A DNA stretch of 64,000 bases from contig JAHLEZ010000009.1 of assembly GCA_020726505.1 (NCBI GenBank), forward strand, positions 1,612,001-1,676,000, written 5' to 3'. A program made the position numbers and the translations under genes. The first letter of the stretch is position 1, and each line of letters begins with the position of its first letter. This stretch comes from Leptodontidium sp. MPI-SDFR-AT-0119 (Eukaryota > Ascomycota > Leotiomycetes > Helotiales > Leptodontidiaceae). Positions 27,871 to 38,700 of the stretch are shown in pieces. The notes below the pieces were generated by a model. It did not search any database. It saw only the letters and a list, made by a program, of their open reading frames with translations, and had not been told where the DNA came from.

Positions 27871-30812
27871 ATGGATCCTCCGGTAAGTATCTCGAAACTC
27901 TGTAACTCTGCTAGGGAACTGAGACTAAGGATAGTGGATACAGAATGAAGCTGTCAAAGAGGCTGCGCGACGCCAAGAGGAAATCTTGGCACGACTACGC
28001 AACGACCTCAAGAATAATCGACTCGCGATCATAACTGGTGCGGGAGTCACACTTAATGTAACAGCAGATACATCTGGGAAACCTCTCTCTCGAATCACAT
28101 GGACGGGTCTAATACGAAACGGTCTAGACTACCTAGTCAGTGAAGGCTACGTGGACACATCTAATCGACGGACAAAGAGGGCATATGAAGCGCTTGAGGA
28201 TCCAGAAATCGATGGATTACTTGATGCTGCAAATATTGTGAGCAGTCAAATGAAGCAGCATGGCCAATTCCCTACATGGTTAGAGTCGGTGTTTGGAAGT
28301 CTAAGTCAGGAAACCAGACATCCTGATCTTTTAGACATACTCAACGCGCTACACGAAAGGGGGGCAACCCTACTCACAACAAATTACGACGATATTCTCG
28401 AGAAACACTGCGGACTACAATGCGTTGGCCGATCGAACCAGGACGATGTTTCAAGATTTCAGCGTGGAGACATTGATGGAGTCTTCCATATACATGGGAG
28501 CTATCATAACGCACAAGAGGTTATATTGGACACGACAGACTACTACGAAGTGAAGCATTCAGACGTGGTACAGGATGTGCTCAAAACCTTCTTACAGTAT
28601 AGGACTATACTGTTTGTCGGTTGTGGCTCAGGGCTACAGGATCCGAATTTCGATGTTCTCTTGAGATGGGCTAGCGAACGGCATAAGAACCTCCCACATC
28701 GGCACTGTTTGCTTATTCGGGATAATGATAGCGTGAAGTATCAGCCGTTAGTAAGGGTGAAGTACGGACCAAGACACGAGGATCTTGTTTTGTATCTTAA
28801 GAGACTGCTAGATGGCCAGACAGAGAAGCAAAGCTTGGCGGCCTCTGTAGGCTTAGATTCAACCAGAGGTGAGGAGAAATGACAAGTCTATCATCCTGAT
28901 TTAGCTTCACGTCTGACTCCGCCAAATAGACCAGACACCCCTCTATAAACAATGCCTACGCGACCTGCGAGCTACGGATCCTCGGATCGACAAAAGACGG
29001 ATCGAGGGAAGCAAAGACAAATTGCTTCAGGGCTCGTGCTCATGGCTAGTGAGGGACGCCGCCTTCCAGAGCTGGTGGGCACATGACGATCCTCACTTGC
29101 TATGGATCCATGGCGACCCAGGTAAAGGCAAGACGATGATGATGCTCTCCCTCTACTCTGAACTTTCGAGTCGAATCAAAGCCACTGGCTCAGGAGCTGT
29201 AGTGTCGTACTTCTTCTGCCAAAGGACGGATCCACGTCTTAATCATGCGGTTGCAGTCCTTCGCGGGCTGATCTTTCTCTTGGTCGCCCAGGATAAGCAG
29301 ACCTTGTTACCTCATCTGCGAGAAAAGCTGGACGAGACAGAAGATCTCGAAGGGAGTTCCAACCTCCTATACGCACTCTTCCAGATGTTGATCGATCTAT
29401 CGGTAGAGTCGAGGTTTTCGAAGGTGTACCTTATGATTGATGCCCTTGATGAGTGTAACACCGAATTGTCGCCATTTCTAGGAGAGATTGCAAGAAGTGA
29501 AAGCCTTTCGTATAAGATTAAGTGGTTGGTTACGAGCCGTAAAGAAACGATTATTAGCAAGGGCCTCAGCTCCTATGAACGGCATTGTTTGACTCTGGAA
29601 TTGAAATCGACTCATGTCTCAAGCAGCAAATCTACCATAGGCGCCAAAGCCGCAGACCTGGAGCAGACTAAAAAGAGAAAGCGTTCGCCGAAACGCAAGA
29701 AGGTCGCGGAGGCGGTCACCGGCAGATTGGATGCCCTTGCTAATGGCCTGGGTAAGAAGGCCGACAAAGAAGGGAAGCCGAAGGAGAAACATACCCCAGG
29801 CAAGGAGGCCGTGAAAACAACAGCCGCTGCCCATGGCAATGTTGACGATCCCATCGATGCTACTGGAAATATACCGAAGAAAGAGAGAAAGCAGAAAGCC
29901 CACGCATACGGACTGACCCCCGGCTACTCACCCTTCCCTAACTATCCCATGCCCACTCCCGAAGCATGTGAGGAGGTGACGAGACTGCTGTCTGAGCTGT
30001 ACGGTGAAGTTGGGCCTCTATCGTCTATAGATGTAACAGGATGTAGCGAAGTACCAGATCTTCTAGGCGCCATCCTCAGAGCCCTCCTCAGAGCGTCAAC
30101 TACTACCAGCAACTTCAACATGGCTCTGAAGGGTCTCCAGGATACATTTGGCTTACGTGAATCAGGCAAGAACAAAGGAAGCATCAACTGGGAAGCTGTT
30201 CTTCAAGCTGATCTTCTAGTCGTCATTGAAGCAATCAAGTCAGGCGGTTTTGCAAAGGTGAAGGGTACCAACATTAAAAAGATTCTCGATACAGTCTATA
30301 AGCAGAACCGCGAGCGCCGCGACACCGTCACGAAAGAGAAAGACAAAGAAACTGGCAAGCCAGTTGATATAGCCAGCGCAGGGCGCGAGGTGCTACTGCA
30401 GAAGGACACTGAGATAGTCGACGAAAACTTGCTGTCAATGGATTATATATTGGAGATGACGACTGATGAGGCTATGGAGGAGATGACAAAGCTGCCTGGT
30501 GTTGGCGTCGAGACAGCTTCTCGCGTAATCCTATTCTGCATGAGGCGACCCAGCTTTGCGGTCGATACCCATGTTTGGCGTCATTGCAAGTGGCTTGGCT
30601 GGGTTCCGGAAAAGGCCACGAGGGATCAGACATTCAGTCATTGCGAGGTCCGTGTCCCTGATCATCTTAAGTACGCTCTTCACCAGTTGTTCCACAGACA
30701 CGGCAAGACTTGCGGACGGTGCAGCGCAAACAATAGTGTAAGAATTGAAGAATTGGAGAGTATTATTTGTCCGATTGAGCATCTAGTTACGAGGGAAAGA
30801 CGAAGATACTGA
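27871..30812 (+). CDS. SIR2-NACHT-HhH-GPD fusion: NLR-like protein with a DNA glycosylase C-terminus
   Basis: Exons 27871-27882, 27944-28868 and 28930-30812 join in phase to 939 residues. The 61-nt second intron (donor AG|GTGAGG, acceptor AAATAG) removes the stop that would separate the halves. Residues about 15-300 are a SIR2-like NAD-binding domain (AIITGAGVT, LLTTNYDDILEKH, VFHIHGSYH, FVGCGSGLQDPNF). Residues 320-530 are a NACHT NTPase with the usual fungal linker CLRDLRATDPRIDKRRIEG, Walker A GDPGKGKT and Walker B YLMIDALDECN. The NACHT module stops soon after HCLTLELKS, with no winged-helix part or C-terminal repeats. A lysine-rich linker follows, then about 290 residues of HhH-GPD glycosylase (LPGVGVETAS, catalytic Asp in FAVDTHVWRH, CGRC near the end). 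The usual EndoIII lysine is Glu here, suggesting a monofunctional enzyme. NAD depletion and base excision are both plausible activities. RNA evidence is needed to prove one transcript. Confidence 0.8.
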
Positions 30813-31150
30813 GAGCTAGACTAGAAAAGAAGGCGAAGGCTTCGGAACTTGTTGATAGTTGGATTACCAATTCAGAGCAAGAATTTGAGAACGACCGATC
30901 AAACGGACTTGGAGCCACAAATGGAACATAACGGAAACATCAGGGCCAGCCCGGGTGTATTGTCTGAGGTCACTGACCATACTTCAACACTTTAGCCAGA
31001 GTCGCGTCAACTCTTTAGTAAGTCCTTCAGTTAATCTACTGTTCATAATCGAAGACTGACAAGACTTGCATCAACTATTCAGACCATAAGGGGATAGTAT
31101 TTTGGATAGCCCACAGGCGTCGTGACGTGCTTGCGGCTTGCTAGTCACAT
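30813..31150. other. Intergenic stretch, nothing recognised
   Basis: This is the 3' flank of the fusion gene up to the copia fragment. No frame or motif stands out. Confidence 0.4.
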
Positions 31151-32480
31151 GTGTTAGAAATATGGGCTGTACAGCGTAGATCTCAGTACCTGCGTACCTA
31201 TGATCACGCTGCCCCTATTTCCCCTATTACTCTGTACGCTCTCTCAGATAGAATTCTACATGCTTTTCTATATAGTAGCAATTCTAATTGTTTGGAAATC
31301 AACCTCAATACTACTCAGAATCAATTAACACTCGTTGTAATTGACTCAACACACGTCATACATTATATACACTCTCTACGAATCAAATCAAGCCTCTGTA
31401 ACACGTCAATTAAGTCAACTGTCGACTCTTCAGCTCTCAAATATGCCTGTCGTATTAAAGTCATCGGAATCATCGACTGAGTCGTCAAAGCTAGTCTACG
31501 ACAACTTCTACGAGTGGAAGCTAGAGACTCAAAAGGAGCTCGCTGCCGCCGGAATCTCAGAATAAGTAACTTACCCTCCGGCGCTACCGGCATCAGCGTC
31601 TCTCTAACTAGCCTGGAGAAAGGAGCAAAAGGAGGCTCGGAAAATCGTCGTTTCTAGTCTCTCTACCGTCATGTTTGAGAAGTACTAAGATCTCATAAAC
31701 TCTGGGGATATAAAGGTGTTATAGGACTTAATTCAAGCCGCTGGGATTGCCCACTCGTCCGGAGCTCAACACATAGCTAATATCAAGGAGGAGCTGGCAA
31801 AGAAGTATACAACTCGTCCATCGAGAGTACTAACGACTACGTCTCTCGTCTACGGAAATACAGGCTTAAGCTTTCTGGCGCCACTCATCCATTCACCGAT
31901 ACCGATATCAAGGCAAAGCTAATTACATCACTGCCAAGGCTAAGAGATTAAAAAATAGTGCGCAGCGCACTGTAAAACAACCCTAAAGACTTAGAAGTAG
32001 TGCTCCACTAGCTAATTGAGTATTAACTACAATAAAAGGACGAGTTAAAGGTAGTGCCGACTGCAGAACCAATTGCAATGGAAGCCAATTGGGTGGCGAA
32101 TAGGGGCAGAGGCAGGGGCAGAGGCCATAGAGGCTACAGAGGTAGAGCTAGGGGGTAGAGGAGGTTAGAGAGGTGGAAAAGTAACAGGGGACTACAGGGA
32201 CGCATCAGGAAGGGTAAAAAAGACCGCAAAATTAGACAGGAACCAATGCGCGAAGTGCAAGTTTGGCCATTAGAAAAACGAACGTAAGAGTAGAGAGACA
32301 GCCAACGTAGCCGCAGATTAATCAGAGACCTTCAAACCTTGCTTTACGGACCGTATATACCTTATAAAAGAAGTGCAACAGGCCTACACTAGCATTACGG
32401 CCGCAAATCAATGGAAATTAGACTCCGGAGCGACCAAACACTTCTTTGGTGTATATGCCGACTTTATAAGCCTCAAACGC
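31151..32480 (+). mobile_element. Truncated Ty1/copia fragment: putative LTR, gag and start of protease
   Basis: A likely LTR begins TGTTAGAAATATGGGC at 31151. A gag-like frame starts at 31443 (MPVVLKSSESST), with several TAG stops where tryptophan or glutamine would fit. A zinc knuckle relic CAKCKFGH lies near 32,250, and the protease motif LDSGATKHF near 32,420. Similarity ends around 32,480, before integrase and reverse transcriptase, so only the 5' part remains and no second LTR is seen. It is unlike the element at 8899 in sequence, so it represents a second copia family. The right limit is approximate. Confidence 0.75.
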
Positions 32481-32977
32481 TTGATTTGTTGATACAGCAA
32501 GTGTCCACCCAGAAGTATTGTAGGCCATCGCGGGCGGCCTGCTGTCCACAGAACCGAAGCTTTTTATATCCGTCTTTCGTCTTCCCAGAGTCATTCTTCA
32601 GGTCCTCGAAGTCGACCTCTTCACCATCGTCTCCCCAGGTGTGCGAAAGTATCGCATAAGGCGATACTTCTCTGGTCGTTTCAAAATACTCGTAAAGTTA
32701 ACAGCAGACATCCCTCTCGAGCTGGTTGGGTTTTGTTCAAGATCTCCGGACTTGCAATTTGCTTTCGGATTATTACTCCTTGCAGGATCTCTCCTCTACA
32801 AAAAATGTTGGAGTTACATGACGAGAAGCTTAGAGTAGTACAACGACGATGGATCTTGATTAGCAATGGAAGACATTCCTAGGGTCTAGAAACTGCTCAT
32901 GCACAACACATAGGGTCGGATATTGGGGGGCAGCGAGGTTGATTGTATGCAAGTCCTTTAGCTTCTATAATCCAAGA
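32481..32977. other. Intergenic stretch, nothing recognised
   Basis: This lies between the copia fragment and the stop of the C2H2 gene. Short frames only. Confidence 0.4.
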
Positions 32978-34051
32978 CTAATTGCTTCCTTCCTTTGTCA
33001 CAAGAAGCCTGAGCCACATGTCTTCCCGTTCATCATACCTCTGTCTGAGACTTTTCAGCTCTTCTTCCACCTCCCGTCGCCTTTGCTGTTCCGTTTTACA
33101 TTTCTCCCGCTCCTTGATCACCATGTCAGTCAGCTGCTCTCGTGAATAGCCTTCCAAATTGTCTTCCTCTCCAATTTCCTTCTCCGGATCCACTATCTGT
33201 GAAAGGGTGTTCCTATCTTGCCCTTTGACTCGATTTGAGTTCTTAGACAGTTTTCTATGACCACGGCGAAGATGAGCCTCCAAATTGTCCTTCCTGGTAA
33301 ACCCCTTTTCGAATCGAGAACATCCTTGCTCATAGCAGAAATGAGTTGCAGACTTGTCATGAATACTAGATTGGTGTCGATCGACATCTCTCTGAGACTT
33401 AAACGACTTTGCGCAGTTCTTGCAAGGAAATCGATTCATATGCGGCAAGTCGGGAGTCACTAATCTGGCAGACCTATGGCAACATGAGTCGAAATGATCA
33501 GGTTTTTGGTACAAAGTGCTTGTGGCTGGGTACCTGTTCAATTCATACTCCGGATGACGACTATCCGTTGTACTCAAATCAGGTATACTGGTAGCAGCCT
33601 GAAATCCGCCATTTGGAGGTAAAGCCCAAAAAGGTCCTGTTTCAGTTGAACCACCTAGGCCTACTCCATCATCAACGTCATGAGCGAGAAGGCCACCAAA
33701 CGGCTCCGGATGTGTGTTCCAAAAATGGTCTTCGGGCGTACCTAACACTCGTCAGCAGTGCTGTCGAGAGAGACAAGGGTCAATATAACGTACAGTTCGT
33801 GCTCGCGGGCCACGTTGAATTGGTTGAGTTACACTGCTGTCACCACCATCTTATGTTCACTGGCAGCGGGGTTGATCGTGATGACAAGCAGTATAACTCA
33901 ACCACGTGCGCGCGAGCACCGGGCGATTCTGATACATGCTCCACCGCTGCCTGTACGGATTCTTACTAAGACTAATTGGCCATAGTGATTTTGATGAATA
34001 AATTGGTTCATTCTCTGCCATTGGACCGAGTCTGTTTGTCGAATATGGCAA
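32978..34051 (-). CDS. C2H2 zinc-finger protein with C-terminal coiled coil; 5' structure uncertain
   Basis: The secure exon is 33739-32978. After a low-complexity N-terminal part it carries FPCKNCAKSFKSQRDVDRHQ, a C2H2 finger, then CYEQGCSRFEKGFTRKDNLEAH, a second finger, and a highly charged tail (REKCKTEQQRRREVEEELKS) likely to form a coiled coil. The exon opens right after a TTAG acceptor and has no own ATG, so a first exon is needed. An open stretch starting MPYSTNRLGPMAENEPIY at 34051 is the best candidate, running to about 33,920. The DNA between them holds a long inverted repeat, and I could not fix a clean in-phase junction. Such proteins are usually DNA-binding regulators; the target is unknown. 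Confidence 0.65.
33799..33919. repeat. Inverted repeat (MITE-like hairpin) in 5' part of C2H2 gene
   Basis: The left arm GTGCTCGCGGGCCACG, then GGTTGAGTTACACTGC, pairs with the right arm CGTGCGCGCGAGCAC and its partner GCAGTATAACTCAACC. Arms are about 42-48 nt with a few mismatches and a loop of about 30 nt. The ends GTGCTCGCG/CGCGAGCAC are symmetric. No clear target duplication is visible. It lies where an intron of the C2H2 gene would be. Confidence 0.7.
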
Positions 34052-34620
34052 GTCATGGGCTGCTGAAAAGTCAGTTTTTTTTTTTAAAGATGAAGTGAGT
34101 AAGTTGGAAGTTTCTGTAGTACAGAAGAAATGTAGCCAGTTCTAGTGAGTAGCAAGTAGAAATATACAAGAGAGACCTACGTTCTAAGATTAATTGCTTA
34201 AATATCAGGTCTAGGAATTTGCACGCCGCGGCCGAGGCACAAAGCAAGGCAAAGCAAGGCAAAGCAATCAAGGCAAAAGGGCAGAGTGAGACAGGCCAAG
34301 CAGCAACATTAGACTTAAATCAGTACTAGGAATTACCATCAGGCTTCTGATTTTAGCCATCCTCCTTGGTGCATACTAATTCGGTTAATTATCCCTCGGC
34401 TGCTGGCAACTCCGGATTTCCGAACCCGTTATTCTCGGTCTTGGCATAGAACTTCAGCATACCTCATCTGTCAACATAAGTTAACTTATCAAACAAGCAT
34501 TGACTACTCGCGAAGATGACAAGCTTCCAATGATGTGAGAAAGCAGCTCAGATCAGGTAAGGAATTAATCTCTTCGTCCGCTATATTTATATTTCGGTAG
34601 AGTCTATCATAGATATCAAG
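34052..34620. other. Intergenic region with short tandem repeat
   Basis: The segment at about 34,240-34,280 holds imperfect copies of AAAGCAAGGC. Otherwise nothing recognised; it is the shared upstream region of two divergent C2H2 genes. Confidence 0.4.
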
Positions 34621-35185
<565 letters not shown>

Positions 35186-35737
35186 AAGATGGGGTTTTGC
35201 TACTGTACGCGCGGAGCAAGGGGGAAAGGTCCAAATCTGGGGGCCGAAAAATACGGGTGGGGATCTTGGGAACCCGATCACGTGATCTGGAAGCATGCAG
35301 CCTTCATATACATTACGTAAAAAGCCTCCCACTAAACCATGTCTTGATAAGACAACGAGTGGCCATAGGCCAGAAGATTTCTTGACGCTACAATGTTCGA
35401 ACCCCTCCTCAACTGTTCTGTTCCTCCTCGCGGTGTGCACTCCTCAGACACATTCCAGGAGTTGGAGAGGCTTACACCTTGTAAGCACCACCTATTTTCT
35501 TAAATAGCTAGCACAGAATGGCCTTCACACAATAGACGCGCGCAAAGGATTTGCTGATCACCTTTGCACTGCCGTGTTGCGAAAAGTCTCGCACCACTTG
35601 ACTGGGAAAGGCTGAGCCGTGCCCTGATACTATTTCCAACTTTCAACATCTTCTCCAAGCTTCGACTCGACCTAACACAACAAACCACACCCTCGGGGCA
35701 AAGCTCGTAGCTCGGTCCCATATCACGCGCAACAAAC
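35186..35737. other. Upstream region of the sacsin-like gene
   Basis: About 550 bp between the C2H2 stop and the giant gene's ATG. No element recognised. Confidence 0.4.
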
Positions 35738-38700
35738 ATGGCTCCGGTTGTCCCTCAGCCAATAGAGGAGCACGCACAGGTTCAATTGCTCACAACCGCG
35801 CTGAAGAATATATGTAATGGGTACGAAGCCGGCGGCACAGTCCTCCGCGAATTGTTGCAGAACGCAGATGACGCTGGTGCAACTGAAGTGGTATGAGATG
35901 TTTATCTTGGAGAGACAATAATAGCTGATTTGACTTCAGAGGTTCATTCTGGACGAAGAAACTCACCCTTCCGATGCACTTATAGACCCCGCCCTACAGA
36001 AATACCAGGGTCCATCTTTGCTCGCGTTCAACAACGCAGTGTTTGCCGACAGGGATTTCAAAAATATATCTCGGCTCGGGGATTCGATGAAGAAGGATGA
36101 TGGGGGAACTACTGGTCGTTTTGGCCTGGGATTTAATTCCGTGAGTCCTTCTCTTCATATTTGACATTCTCTGAAACTGCATTTCAGGTGTACAATTGGA
36201 CAGACTCGCCATCCATCGTGTCGCGACATAAATTCTGTATTCTCGACCCTCACCATGAATGGTCCAAAGGTGGTCCGACCTATGATTTCCCGGCCGGTGC
36301 CCAAAGCCCAGCAATGATAAACCATATGAAAGCATTTGCTGCAGTCATGAAACGAACTGACGTGTCTTTCGATGGCACAATCGTCCGAATTCCTCTACGC
36401 ACAACTCTTCAATCCCAAAGCAGCCAGATTTCGAGTTCTCCTACTAGCATTTCCGACATCATATCGGTATTTGAGAACTTTGCTGAAGAATTGGGCGAGA
36501 AAATCTTACTTTTCATGAGAAGCGTTGAGAAGCTAGAAATGGTATCTCGCAAAGGAACAATCAGAATTGAAATGGGAAGTCCTGGCACAATCCGAGTGTG
36601 AGTAGTCAAGATGGCTGTTCTCGATTGGGTGGCTGACTTGATTCATATGGGTACAGACATAAACAGAAAGTCAAACAAGCTGTCGAGCGTGCTTTGACTG
36701 ACTCTCGCTTTTGTTTTGACCATCCCTTCCAGGCTACCATCACATACGAAAAGTTTGGAAAAATCAAGGCTACCGATTTCATCATCCATCATCAGATACT
36801 TGGTGGTGCGATGGACCTTAAATTACAGGAATGGTGCTCCGAGCAAAAACTTATTCCCTGGGTTGCTGTTGCGTCAGCACCAGTATGCACACAGACTCTC
36901 GGCATCTTGAGCAAATGCTAACTCTGCCCAGACTCAGTCTTCCCAATCATTTGAGGGTTACCTGTTCAGCGTATTACCTCTGCCGGTCAAATCAAACCAG
37001 CCAATTCATTCTCATGGCCTTTTCAGTCTTCAGCCCGACAGAGCGAGTCTGAAGATTAATGCCCGGACAAATCAAGATCAGAATCCTGCGATATGGAACA
37101 AGTGGCTCTTCGAGAGAGCTATCCCAGAATCGTGGGTGAAACTTCTTCTCTTCTTGGCAAAGATCTATCCTCTGGAGTCGCCTTTCCGAATGTGGCCACA
37201 GCTGGCAGCTAACAATGACCATCTGGTTCATGCAACCCGAAAGGTGTCAGATATCATCGAGAGAGAATGTCATGCGCTCTGGCCCACATGCGTAGGGTAC
37301 GTGAATTCAAACGATGGTATACTCTCCACCAAGTCGCAACCGAAGGAGCTGAAAACCGCTCTTCACCAAGCACGTGTGCCCATGGTGTATGTGCCGCAAC
37401 GGTTACTTTCCAGAGCCAAAGAAATATTTTGTGAGCAGACATTGTCACCACACACACTTTGCGAGAGATTGAGGTCAAATGACGGCGTTTGTTCAGTGGA
37501 CAGTCAAGGAAGATTACAAATTCTTGATTATGTTTTGACACATGAGAATTTCTTCCAGTATGGTGGTCTCGAAATATTCCCTTTTGAAGATGGGGCTTTC
37601 GGTGCGATTGGCAATAATCGCGTTGCATTCGTAAGTCGGAATGGACCTGAGGAAGAACTTTTTTCACGTGATGTTTCCCGAAACATTGATGTGAAGAGAC
37701 TACTGGAATCCTCCCGTACTGCTTTGAGGCACGGATGTAAAAAGAAGACGGTTCACCCTTCGATTCAATTCCGCACAGTGATTTCATTCAGAGAATATGC
37801 TTTCACGAAGGTCTTCACGAACTTCTCGCCAGATGAGGACATGGTGGACCTTGACCGGAATCAACGCGAGTTTGTCGGCAGTGCCATGGCTTGGATGCAG
37901 CATGAGGCAGTCGATATATTAGATCACAACCTTTTAGATCTTTGGCTGATTCCCCTCAGCAACCAGAAGTATCGGAAAGTCAAGTCCTCGAAAGACAATC
38001 GAATATACTTTAGCCCCAGTGGAGCATTAGGTGACATCATGTGGAAGATCGACGACAGTTTGTCAGTCAAATCGCATCCTCTCATTATGCGTGGGTCAGT
38101 ACAAACTCGGCAAGTCTTGTCCGGATTGAGGAAGTACCCAGATCTCATGCCAAAACTGTGGGTATCGGATGCGAATGATATCTTCAGCTTCATTGACTGG
38201 CTACAAGAGGTTTCAGCTTTGGTTGAGGAGACACAGGATACCTTGCGAAATGATCTGGTCAAGGCCATCTTAGGACACCTTCAATCGACATTGCCAGAAA
38301 AGACAAGGAAATTGCTCGGAAATCGTTTGATCTCGTTAAGACTTTTTCGGACGGTGTCATGGAAGGAGGACGAGAAGAAAAAGAAGATGTAAGAAATTTC
38401 TTAAACGACATGGTATTGAAACTGACAGATCCTCAGGGACTGTTTACTATCCTGGCCTTTGCAAGCATCGAACGATGTTTTCATCGGGCTTCTTGAGGGT
38501 GTCAGTCCGGTTCCGGATGTACCCGGCACTCAATTTCTGCTTGCGGAGTACGATAGTCCTTCCAGAAAACTCCTTGAATTTCTCCGTATTGCAAAATGCG
38601 TCTCGCGCAAAGTGCTCATCCAAGACGTGGTAATTCCGGCCTGGAGGAAAGGCCAAAGTGATGCTTGGAGTGGTCTCCGAAAGGCACATATGAGCAAGTT

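Noticed and set aside
27986..28882. SIR2 gene ending on its own at 28882
   Set aside because: A strong donor lies just before the stop and a matching acceptor restores the NACHT linker in phase. The single fusion gene is preferred, with RNA proof lacking.
29312..30187. Minus-strand frames opposite NACHT/glycosylase
   Set aside because: Shadows of the plus-strand gene without independent support.
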